From: an uncultured Leucobacter sp.
GTDB taxonomy: Bacteria > Actinomycetota > Actinomycetes > Actinomycetales > Microbacteriaceae
Assembly (NCBI GenBank): GCA_945952575.1
Contig: CAMFIY010000217.1
Span: forward strand, 1-5,326
Direction: 5' to 3'
Length of the DNA stretch: 5,326 nt
Of the stretch, positions 1 to 5,294 are shown piece after piece; the first letter of the stretch is position 1; each line of letters begins with the position of its first letter. The translations under genes and the position numbers were made by a program. The notes below the pieces were generated by a model, which ran no database searches, was not told where the DNA came from, and saw nothing but the letters and a program-made list of their open reading frames with translations.

Positions 1-231
1 CACTCGTTCGTAGTACTCCTCCGCGCCGGTCACGTCCACCCGATCCGCGGGCTCAGCGGAGTACTGTTCCACCGTCAACAGCGACCGGCTGGTGTGCCCG
101 ATGAGCGAGCGCAGGCTCCAGTCGCCGAGCCCGGGCGCCTCGAGCGAGGAGTCCGGCACCTTCGCGACGAGGCCGGAGGCCCACTCGGCCGAGGCGATGA
201 AGGATGCGATCTCGCGATGCGGCTCAACCAT
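1..231 (-). CDS. DinB-like / mycothiol-dependent maleylpyruvate isomerase family protein, N-terminal part
   Basis: The visible 77 residues start MVEPHREIASFIASAEWASG and run off the window edge, so the C-terminal part is missing. The stretch GDWSLRSLIGHTSRSLLTVEQY (about residues 36-57) matches the N-terminal four-helix domain of the DinB-like, mycothiol-dependent maleylpyruvate isomerase family: a D-W-S-[VL]-R-x-L-[IL]-G-H segment whose His (H46 here) is normally a metal ligand. Known members use mycothiol as a cofactor for isomerisation or thiol transfer, but most family members have no assigned substrate, so I do not name a reaction. The ATG at 231 is the only plausible start, because an in-frame TAG (243-241) lies four codons upstream. 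No Shine-Dalgarno sequence precedes it. A TAGTCT hexamer 6 nt upstream suggests a leaderless transcript. The start codon shares CATG with the divergent acetyltransferase gene. The family call is fairly sure; the function is unknown. Confidence 0.78.
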   Translation of the reverse strand, partial: MVEPHREIASFIASAEWASGLVAKVPDSSLEAPGLGDWSLRSLIGHTSRSLLTVEQYSAEPADRVDVTGAEEYYERV

Positions 232-690
232 GCGGTCAGACTATCGCGGCAGCGGATCCGATGCCGGGGAGATCCTGACGCTTCAACGCGCGGCCTACGT
301 CACGGAGGCGCAGGCTCACCGCGCGTTCGATCTGCCGGCGCTCACGCAGAGTCTCGAGGAGCTCCAGGCGGAGTTGGGCCAGCCCGATGTCGTTGCGATC
401 GGCGTGCGCCTCGAGCCCGTCTCTTCGGAGCCGTTCGCCTCCGCCGCACGGGGGCCGCGGTCGAACTGGGACGCTTGACGGTCATTCCCGATCTACAGGG
501 TCGAGGCGTCGGAAGCCTCCTGCTCAGCGGCGCCGAATCCGTATTCTCCGATGTGCGGGAGATCCGGCTCTTCACCGGCGAGCACTCACTCGCGAACATC
601 CGCCTCTACGAACGCAACAGCTACGTCGAAACCGCGCGGACCTCGGCAGGAGACCACGAGCTCGTCCACTTCGCGAAGACGCTCGCCTGA
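230..690 (+). pseudogene. GNAT family N-acetyltransferase, interrupted by one frameshift
   Basis: Two frames together make one GNAT protein. The first starts at the ATG at 230 (MRSDYRGSGSDAGEILTLQR) and reads sensibly to ...VVAIGVRLE (to about 415). The second continues from about 418 (RLFGAVRLRRTGAAVELGRL) to the TGA at 688-690. Adding one base near 413-418 would join them into about 153 residues, a normal GNAT length. The second part carries the acetyl-CoA pyrophosphate-binding motif A, LTVIPDLQGRGVGSLLL, with Q-x-x-G-x-G at about corrected residues 90-95, and a motif B-like segment, TGEHSLANIRLYERNSYVE. As written, the first frame runs 21 codons past the break and stops at 476-478, before motif A, so the product would be inactive. 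There is no slippery heptamer at the join, which argues against programmed frameshifting. It is either a single-base sequencing or assembly error or a recent pseudogene. Substrate unknown. The ATG at 230 lacks a Shine-Dalgarno sequence; an in-frame ATG at 197 is a weaker alternative. Confidence 0.72.
238..243 (-). promoter_or_regulatory. Putative -10 hexamer of a leaderless promoter for the DinB-like gene
   Basis: On the minus strand TAGTCT ends 6 nt before the ATG at 231. A TAnnnT box 6-7 nt ahead of the start codon is the usual layout of actinobacterial leaderless transcripts, where transcription begins at the A of the ATG. There is no Shine-Dalgarno sequence and no clear -35 element. The hexamer's TAG is also the in-frame stop that closes the reading frame upstream. 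This is inferred from position and motif only. Confidence 0.4.
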
Positions 691-718
691 GTCCTCCCCG
701 CATCGGGACGAGCCGCCG

Positions 719-1645
719 TCACCGCTTCCGCTGGCATCTCGGGCAGAAGTGGCTCGAGCGGTTCATGAATGCGACCCGCTTGATCGGCCCACCGCAGCGC
801 GGGCACGGCTCGCCGCCACGCCCGTAGGCGTTGAGCGAGTGGGCGAAATAGCCGGCCTGGCCGTTCACGTTCACGTACTGCGCGTCGAAGCTCGTGCCTC
901 CTTCCGCGAGCGCCTGCGCGAACACCCCGCGCACCTGGGTCAGGAGCTCGGCAGCGGCGCGCACACCCAGCCGCTCCCCCGGCGTCTCCGGATGAACACG
1001 CGCCCGCCAGAGCGACTCGTCGGCGTAGATGTTGCCGACACCGCTGATGAGCCCCTGGTCGAGCAGAGCTCGCTTGACGGCGGTCCGGCGACGACGCAGC
1101 TCGGCGATGAACCGGCGGTCGTCGAATGCGGGATCGAGCGGGTCCCGTGCGATGTGCGCGGCCTGGCTGGGGATCGCGGCGAGTTCGGATCCCCGGCCCG
1201 CGGCCTCGCCGTCGGATGTCGCGCGCAGGGCATCGAGCGCCAGCGAGCCGAAGAGCCGCTGATCCGCGAAATCGACCCGCAGCTCGCCGTGCTCGGGATG
1301 CTCGATCCAGAGCCGTACGCGCACGTGACGGTCGTCCTCGGCCTCGTGGTCCCGCAGCAGCAGCTGCCCGCTCATGCCGAGATGCGCGAGCAGGGCCTCG
1401 CCGGGATCGCTGCCACCGGCGCTCCGGTCGATCGGGATCCAGAGGAACTTGCCGCGTCGAGCCGGGGCCGCGAAGGCCGCGCCCGTGAGGCGACGGGTGA
1501 AATCGCCGGCCGGATCCTCGGATCCGGCACTCGCGTGCCGCCCGAGCGCACGCGCATCCCGCACCTCGACGCCGGCGACCGTCGCACCGGTGACCGCCGG
1601 GGCGAGACCCTGACGGACGACCTCGACTTCAGGCAGCTCGGGCAT
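719..1645 (-). CDS. mutM: Formamidopyrimidine-DNA glycosylase / AP lyase MutM (Fpg)
   Basis: Base-excision repair enzyme that removes 8-oxoguanine and formamidopyrimidines and nicks the abasic site by beta,delta-elimination. The 308-residue protein starts MPELPEVEVVRQGL, giving the catalytic N-terminal Pro2 and the Glu3 and Glu6 of the family; the required Pro2 fixes the start at 1645. Lys66 (RRGKFLW) matches E. coli Lys57. Met91 (HLGMSG), Arg130 and Phe132 (DQRLFG) match the void-filling triad Met73, Arg108, Phe110. GVGNIYADE (201-210) is the helix-two-turn-helix segment, with Asn205. The C-terminal zinc finger is C281-x2-C284-x16-C301-x2-C304, and Arg296 matches E. coli Arg259. All key residues are present, so it should be active. 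It is about 40 residues longer than E. coli MutM, mostly in loops near 73-85, 98-106 and 144-155. It follows rnc by 11 bp without a clear Shine-Dalgarno sequence, so it is probably the last gene of the operon. Confidence 0.97.
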   Translation of the reverse strand: MPELPEVEVVRQGLAPAVTGATVAGVEVRDARALGRHASAGSEDPAGDFTRRLTGAAFAAPARRGKFLWIPIDRSAGGSDPGEALLAHLGMSGQLLLRDHEAEDDRHVRVRLWIEHPEHGELRVDFADQRLFGSLALDALRATSDGEAAGRGSELAAIPSQAAHIARDPLDPAFDDRRFIAELRRRRTAVKRALLDQGLISGVGNIYADESLWRARVHPETPGERLGVRAAAELLTQVRGVFAQALAEGGTSFDAQYVNVNGQAGYFAHSLNAYGRGGEPCPRCGGPIKRVAFMNRSSHFCPRCQRKR

Positions 1646-1656
1646 CGCGCCGGCGC

Positions 1657-2397
1657 CTAGCGCTTCTTGCGGGTCGAGCGCGCCTGTGCACGCGCGAGCA
1701 GTTGCCCGACGGCGTCGCGCGCGGCGCCGAGCTCGGCAGCTTTCTTGCTGGTGCCGGTTCCAGTGCCCTCGGCGCCGTCGAGTTCGACCCGCGCGGTGAA
1801 GCGACGATCGTGATCCGGGCCCTCGCTCGTCACCGTGTACTGCGGATGCGGCTTGCCGCGGGCGGCCGCGAGCTCCTGCAGCGTCGTCTTCGGATCCAGC
1901 GCCACGGTGAAGCGGTCGGGATCGGCGAGCAGAGGCTCGATCAGGCGCAGCACGAAGGCGGCCGCGGTCTCCGTGTCCGTGGACAGGTACACGGCACCGA
2001 TGACGGCCTCGACGGTGTCTGCGAGGATGCTGTCCTTGCCTCGCCCTCCGGTGCGTTCCTCACCCACTCCGAGCTTCAGCTGCGCGCCCAGGTCGATACG
2101 ACGCGCGACCTCTGCCAGTGCGACGCTCGAGACGAGCGCGGCTCGACGCTTCGCCAGCTCGCCCTCGTCCAGGTCCGGGTAGTCGCGATACAGCTTGACT
2201 GTGACGGCCTGCCCGAGGATCGAGTCGCCGAGGAACTCGAGGCGCTCGTTGTGGGGCGCTCCCCCGTGCTCGTACGCCCAGGACCGGTGGGTGAGCGCGA
2301 GCTCGAGCAGCTCCGGATCCACCGCGACCGCGAAGGGCGCAAGAAAGCCGCCGGTGTCGCCTTCGTGTGCCGAAGGCGAGCCCGACGGCTCTCTCAT
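1657..2397 (-). CDS. rnc: Ribonuclease III
   Basis: Double-strand-specific endoribonuclease that processes rRNA precursors and other structured RNAs, acting as a Mg2+-dependent dimer. The 246-residue protein has an N-terminal RNase III domain (about 25-155) with the signature HNERLEFLGDSILG (49-62), the glutamate of DEGE (E78), and ADTVEAVIGAVYL (126-138). E51, E54, D58, E78, D127 and E130 align with E. coli E38, E41, D45, E65, D114 and E117, so the catalytic set is complete. A C-terminal double-stranded RNA-binding domain follows (about 169-236: DPKTTLQELAAARGKPHPQY, then GTGTSKKAAELGAARDAV), and the protein ends in a basic tail, STRKKR. The first 20 or so residues are not conserved. The start at 2397 lies 4 bp after the rpmF stop and has no Shine-Dalgarno sequence, which suggests translation by coupling to rpmF. 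The rpmF-rnc-mutM order is common in Actinobacteria. Confidence 0.97.
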   Translation of the reverse strand: MREPSGSPSAHEGDTGGFLAPFAVAVDPELLELALTHRSWAYEHGGAPHNERLEFLGDSILGQAVTVKLYRDYPDLDEGELAKRRAALVSSVALAEVARRIDLGAQLKLGVGEERTGGRGKDSILADTVEAVIGAVYLSTDTETAAAFVLRLIEPLLADPDRFTVALDPKTTLQELAAARGKPHPQYTVTSEGPDHDRRFTARVELDGAEGTGTGTSKKAAELGAARDAVGQLLARAQARSTRKKR

Positions 2398-2401
2398 GGG
2401 T

Positions 2402-2605
2402 TCAGGCGTCAGCGACGCGACGACCCTTGTACTCGAGGAACAGAGCGTTGCCCTGCGAATCCTCGACCACGCGGGCGCGGTGCGGCAGGCTGTAGACGGT
2501 GCGGCCGTTCTCGACGGTCTTGACCAGCTTCGGCGCCTCCGCCTTCCAGGCCGAACGGCGGTGACGGGTGTTCGAACGCGACATCTTGCGCTTGGGAACA
2601 GCCAT
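2402..2605 (-). CDS. rpmF: 50S ribosomal protein L32, zinc-free (C-) form
   Basis: Large-subunit ribosomal protein bL32. The 67-residue product starts MAVPKRKMSRSNTRHRRSAW, the standard L32 N-terminus, and ends GNALFLEYKGRRVADA. I chose the ATG at 2605 over an in-frame ATG 16 codons upstream because the family invariably begins MAVPK(K/R)K and because a purine-rich ribosome-binding site precedes this codon. There are no cysteines, so the two CxxC pairs of the zinc-binding L32 form are absent; this is the zinc-independent type. The gene lies 13 bp after the DUF177 stop and 4 bp before rnc. A DUF177/YceD gene directly upstream of rpmF is one of the most conserved bacterial gene pairs. The short size and basic composition are normal. 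Confidence 0.97.
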   Translation of the reverse strand: MAVPKRKMSRSNTRHRRSAWKAEAPKLVKTVENGRTVYSLPHRARVVEDSQGNALFLEYKGRRVADA

Positions 2606-2609
2606 GATG

Positions 2610-2620
2610 CTCTCTTTCCT
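2610..2620 (-). promoter_or_regulatory. Ribosome-binding site of rpmF overlapping the upstream stop codon
   Basis: The minus strand reads AGGAAAGAGAG, ending 4 nt before the rpmF ATG at 2605. Its first two bases belong to the TAG stop (2621-2619) of the DUF177 gene. This purine run is the clearest ribosome-binding site in the window. It supports the short MAVPK start of rpmF and would let ribosomes ending on the DUF177 gene reload for L32. Confidence 0.6.
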
Positions 2621-3218
2621 ACTTGCTTTCAGGATCGGAGGCCCGATCCACATCCTTGGTTTCAGCCGCAGTGCGCGCCACTTCAGCCGCTTCGCTCACC
2701 GCACCGTTGCCCTCGTCGAGCAACCCGGCCAGCGCAGCCCAGCGCGGATCGACCACGATGGACTCGGCTGCAGCCTCGGCATCGCGCAGATCACCGGTCT
2801 CGGGGTCGAGACCCGGGCAATCCGGGCGGCACACAGGCTGAAACGGCAGTGCAAGCACTACCGCGTCTCGGAGCGGGGGTTCAAGATTCACGTGATCACC
2901 GTGAACCCCGTACTCGTCGGCCTCCGTAGGAGTATACGCGAAAAGCTCCTGAAAATCGACTCGGAAGGGCTCGGTGAACCGCGTCAGGCATCGTCCGCAC
3001 TCGGCGTGCATCGTCGTGCGCGCCTCCGCGGAGACGAGAATCCCCTCGTGGACGGATTCGAGACGAACCTCGAGATCGATCCGCTCCCCTGCGGGCACGG
3101 TCGCCAGAGCTTCGCCGAAGCTCTCGGGCGCGTCGAAGCTGCGCTCGCGCTCGCGCATCTCGCCGGGCCGGCCGACGATCTCGCGGACGTTCTCCTCGTA
3201 GACGCGGTTTTTGTTCAC
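2619..3218 (-). CDS. DUF177 / YceD-family protein (linked to 23S rRNA accumulation)
   Basis: The 199-residue protein belongs to the DUF177/YceD family. Members are encoded next to rpmF in most bacteria, and the E. coli and plant homologues are linked to 23S rRNA accumulation; the molecular activity is not established. Family features here are RPGEMRERERSF near the N-terminus (17-28), VRLESVHEGILVSAEA (51-66), the first cysteine pair CGRCLTRF (C74, C77), and LPFQPVCRPDCPGL (C130, C134). Many homologues continue GLCxxCG, but here it reads GLDPETG, so the last cysteine pair is gone. The 40-residue C-terminal tail is acidic, Ala/Glu-rich and probably disordered. The start is a GTG at 3218; an internal ATG (Met21) would delete the conserved EENVREIVGRPGE segment. 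TAGGCT 6 nt upstream and no Shine-Dalgarno sequence suggest a leaderless transcript that continues into rpmF, rnc and mutM. Confidence 0.93.
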   Translation of the reverse strand: MNKNRVYEENVREIVGRPGEMRERERSFDAPESFGEALATVPAGERIDLEVRLESVHEGILVSAEARTTMHAECGRCLTRFTEPFRVDFQELFAYTPTEADEYGVHGDHVNLEPPLRDAVVLALPFQPVCRPDCPGLDPETGDLRDAEAAAESIVVDPRWAALAGLLDEGNGAVSEAAEVARTAAETKDVDRASDPESK

Positions 3219-3224
3219 CGCAAT

Positions 3225-3230
3225 AGCCTA
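3225..3230 (-). promoter_or_regulatory. Putative -10 hexamer for the DUF177-rpmF-rnc-mutM operon
   Basis: On the minus strand TAGGCT ends 6 nt before the GTG start at 3218, inside the 38-bp gap after coaD. The identical hexamer lies 7 nt before coaD. No Shine-Dalgarno sequence fits the GTG, and no good -35 box is seen 16-18 bp further up. This is the expected shape of a leaderless promoter and would start the operon's transcript at the GTG itself. It is inferred from motif and spacing only. Confidence 0.45.
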
Positions 3231-3256
3231 CTCGGTTCCGGCCGTGCCGTCTGCGC

Positions 3257-3751
3257 TCAGGCCGGACGCGTGGTGTCGAGGTAGCGCGCCACTGCGGAGG
3301 GCACGTAGTCGCTCACGTCGCCGCCGAGCGCGGCCACCTGTCGCACGAGCGAACTCGAGACATGCGCGTGCGCGGGATCCGGCAGCAGGAAGATCGTCTC
3401 GACCTTGGCCAGGCTGCGGTTCATCAGCACCATCGGCGTCTCGTAGGCCACATCGATCTGCGAGCGGATGCCCTTCACCAGCACGCCCGCCCCGACCTCG
3501 GTGCAGTAGTCGACCAGCAGGCCGACGGACCAGGAGGCGACGACGATGTTCTTCGGCATCGTCGAATCCTCGTCGATCGACTTCTGGAGCAGGTTCATCC
3601 GCTCGGAGATCGGCAGCATGGCGGTCTTGCCGGGGTTGTGCACCACGAGCACATGCACCTGGTCGAAGATGGCGGCCGCACGACGGATCACGTCGAGATG
3701 TCCGAGGGTGACGGGGTCGAAGGATCCTGGCACGACGGCGATGCTGCTCAT
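3257..3751 (-). CDS. coaD: Pantetheine-phosphate adenylyltransferase (PPAT)
   Basis: Catalyses the fourth step of coenzyme A synthesis: 4'-phosphopantetheine + ATP to dephospho-CoA + pyrophosphate. It is a cytosolic enzyme, hexameric in characterised members. The 164-residue length is normal for the family. Motifs in order: PGSFDPVTLGHLD (8-20), the nucleotidyltransferase T/S-x-G-H type site with Ser10 and His18; Lys42 in HNPGKTAM; ISERMNLL (48-55); VKGIRS (92-97), matching the RGLR substrate/ATP-binding segment of E. coli; NRSL (111-114); and VSSSLVRQVA (131-140), matching ISSSLVKEVA. All expected catalytic residues are present. The ATG at 3751 gives the usual N-terminus. It has no Shine-Dalgarno sequence but has TAGGCT 7 nt upstream, so it may be translated leaderless. 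It lies 77 bp after recG and 38 bp before the DUF177 gene. The rsmD gene often found beside coaD is not here. Confidence 0.97.
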   Translation of the reverse strand: MSSIAVVPGSFDPVTLGHLDVIRRAAAIFDQVHVLVVHNPGKTAMLPISERMNLLQKSIDEDSTMPKNIVVASWSVGLLVDYCTEVGAGVLVKGIRSQIDVAYETPMVLMNRSLAKVETIFLLPDPAHAHVSSSLVRQVAALGGDVSDYVPSAVARYLDTTRPA

Positions 3752-3758
3752 GGGTGCA

Positions 3759-3764
3759 AGCCTA
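3759..3764 (-). promoter_or_regulatory. Putative -10 hexamer of a leaderless coaD promoter
   Basis: On the minus strand TAGGCT ends 7 nt before the coaD ATG at 3751. The 77-bp recG-coaD gap has no Shine-Dalgarno sequence near the start and no convincing -35 element. It is the same hexamer as in front of the DUF177 gene, at almost the same distance. Motif and spacing are the only evidence. Confidence 0.42.
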
Positions 3765-3794
3765 CGGGGTGCCGCATGCCGTTGGCTGGAAATC

Positions 3795-3809
3795 CGATCG
3801 CTCCGATCG
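3795..3809 (-). terminator. Weak hairpin after recG, possible terminator
   Basis: Two copies of the self-complementary CGATCG (3795-3800 and 3804-3809) flank a 3-nt loop and can form a 6-bp stem, 19 nt beyond the recG stop. On the minus strand it is followed by GATTTCC, which has only a short T run. It sits between recG and the putative coaD promoter, where a terminator would make sense, but the stem is short. The copies are also part of a 9-nt near-tandem repeat, so the structure could be incidental. Confidence 0.25.
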
Positions 3810-3828
3810 TCGCCGATACGAGGTCGCG

Positions 3829-5294
3829 CTACGACTTGGCCAGATTGTCGAGACGGCGCTGCTCGGCCTCACGGGCCAGCATGTCGGCGAGGCCGGGAGC
3901 GCTGTCGAGTGCGGGATCCCGTTCCAGCAGAGCTGCCGCGACGTCCCGGGCGTGCGCGATGAGCTCACCGTGCTCGGCGACGCGGAGCAGGCGCAGTGTG
4001 GACCGCCCGCCCGATTGGGCGGTGCCCAGGATGTCGCCTTCGCGACGGAGCTCCAGATCCCGCTCCGCGAGCTCGAAGCCGTCCACGGTCGCAGCGACCG
4101 CCTCGATGCGCTCACGGGCGAGGCTGCCCGGTTCCGCGGCGGTCAGGAGCAGGCAGAGACCCGGATGCTCGCCGCGGCCGACGCGACCGCGGAGCTGGTG
4201 CAGCTGCGAGATCCCGAACCTGTCGGCGTCGCGGACGATCATGGTCGAGGCGTTCGGCACGTTGACGCCGACCTCGATGACGGTGGTGGCGACGAGCACG
4301 TCGATCTCCCCCGCAGCGAAGCCGCGCATCACCGCGTCCTTCTCATCGGACTTCATCGCTCCGGTGAGGGCGGCGAGTCGGATCCCGCGATAGTCGGGTC
4401 GTACGCGCAGCTCGGCGAGGGTCTGCTCGACCGAGCTCAGCTGAGGCGCGGCTCCCTGCCCGCCGTCTCCGCCGGAGCCGGCCCCCTCGGAGACGTCAGG
4501 CCCGCCGGAGAACTCGTCGTCGCCCTCCTCGCGGGCGTTCGCCGCGATCGCCGGGCAGACGACGTAGACCTGGCGCCCCCTCCCGACCTCCTCGACTGCG
4601 CGGCGCCAGGCCCGTTCGGCCCATGTCGGCTTCTCGAAGATCGGCACGGCGAAGGTCTCGATCCCCTGACGTCCGGCCGGCAGCTCACGGATTACGCTCG
4701 TCTCGAGATCGCCGAACACGGTGAGCGCGACGGTGCGCGGGATGGGTGTGGCCGTCATCGCGAGCACATGGGGCTCCGCGCCCTTCAGGCGCAGCGCCTC
4801 GCGCTGCTCGACGCCGAAGCGGTGCTGCTCGTCCACGACGATCAGGCCGAGATCGTAGAAGCTCACCCCCTCGCCCAGCAGCGCATGCGTGCCGACCGCG
4901 ATGCGGGCCCCGCCGCTCGCGATCTCGAGGAGCGCCCGCCGTCGCTCCGCCGTCGGCATCTTGCTCGTGAGCAGCACGGGAGCCGTACGAGCCGCGAGCT
5001 CGGGGCCGAGGGACTCGACGATGCTGCGGAAATGCTGCGCCGCCAGCACCTCGGTCGGCGCGAGCAGCGCGCTCTGACCACCGCCCTCGGCGACCTGCAG
5101 CATGGCGCGCAGCGCTACGACGGTCTTGCCGGACCCGACCTCGCCCTGCAGCAGTCGATGCATCGGGTGCGGCTCGGCGAGCTCGGACGAGATCGTCTCC
5201 GCGGCCTCCCGCTGCCCGGCGGTGAGCTCGAACGGCAGCGCGTCGTCGAACGCGTCGAGCAGACCTCCGGACGCGCGGGCACGCGGTGTCCCGG
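3829..5294 (-). CDS. recG: ATP-dependent DNA helicase RecG, N-terminus missing
   Basis: RecG remodels stalled replication forks and branched DNA by ATP-driven translocation. The visible 487 residues are the C-terminal two thirds, in frame from the genomic edge at 5294 to a TAG at 3831-3829. The N-terminal wedge (OB-fold) domain, roughly 230-250 residues by comparison with the usual 690-740, lies beyond the contig. Fragment motifs in order: Q-motif-like LPFELTAGQ (19-27); Walker A GEVGSGKT (50-57); LLAPTEVLAAQH (76-87); DEQH box (154-157); TATPIPRT (180-187); VCPAI (245-249); a Gly/Asp/Glu-rich linker (about 250-285); VATTVIEVGVNVP (334-346); HQLRGRVGRG (365-374); and LELRREGDILGTAQSGG (413-429), the TRG-like segment specific to RecG. 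An internal ATG at 5163 is not the start, because conserved RecG sequence continues upstream of it. The helicase core is intact. It lies upstream of coaD with a 77-bp gap. Confidence 0.96.

Noticed and set aside
94..420. Reading the GNAT C-terminal frame upstream to an ATG at 94 as one 198-residue protein
   Set aside because: Upstream of about 415 this frame is Arg-rich and unlike any GNAT N-terminus, whereas the neighbouring frame gives a good one. It also runs antisense through the DinB-like gene.
413..421. Programmed -1 ribosomal frameshift in the GNAT gene
   Set aside because: The join sequence GAGCCCGTC has no X-XXY-YYZ slippery heptamer, and I see no strong downstream stem. A one-base indel is simpler.
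697..707. Small hairpin (CCCG, loop CAT, CGGG) between the convergent GNAT and mutM genes as a bidirectional terminator
   Set aside because: The stem is only 4 bp, the flanking bases do not extend it, and there is no T run on either side.
551..1660. Long plus-strand open frame (369 codons) opposite mutM
   Set aside because: It is an antisense shadow of mutM caused by high GC. Its translation is Arg/Pro/Ala-rich with no recognisable domain, while the minus strand has every MutM catalytic residue.
3362..4393. Plus-strand open frame of 343 codons across coaD and the 3' part of recG
   Set aside because: It spans two well-conserved minus-strand genes and the gap between them. The product is low-complexity and matches no family I recognise.
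4070..4870. A possible new gene hidden opposite or within the recG linker region
   Set aside because: The Gly/Asp/Glu-rich linker lies between intact helicase motifs in the same frame, at a position where RecG proteins vary in length. The other frames here give only Arg/Ser/Pro-rich translations.
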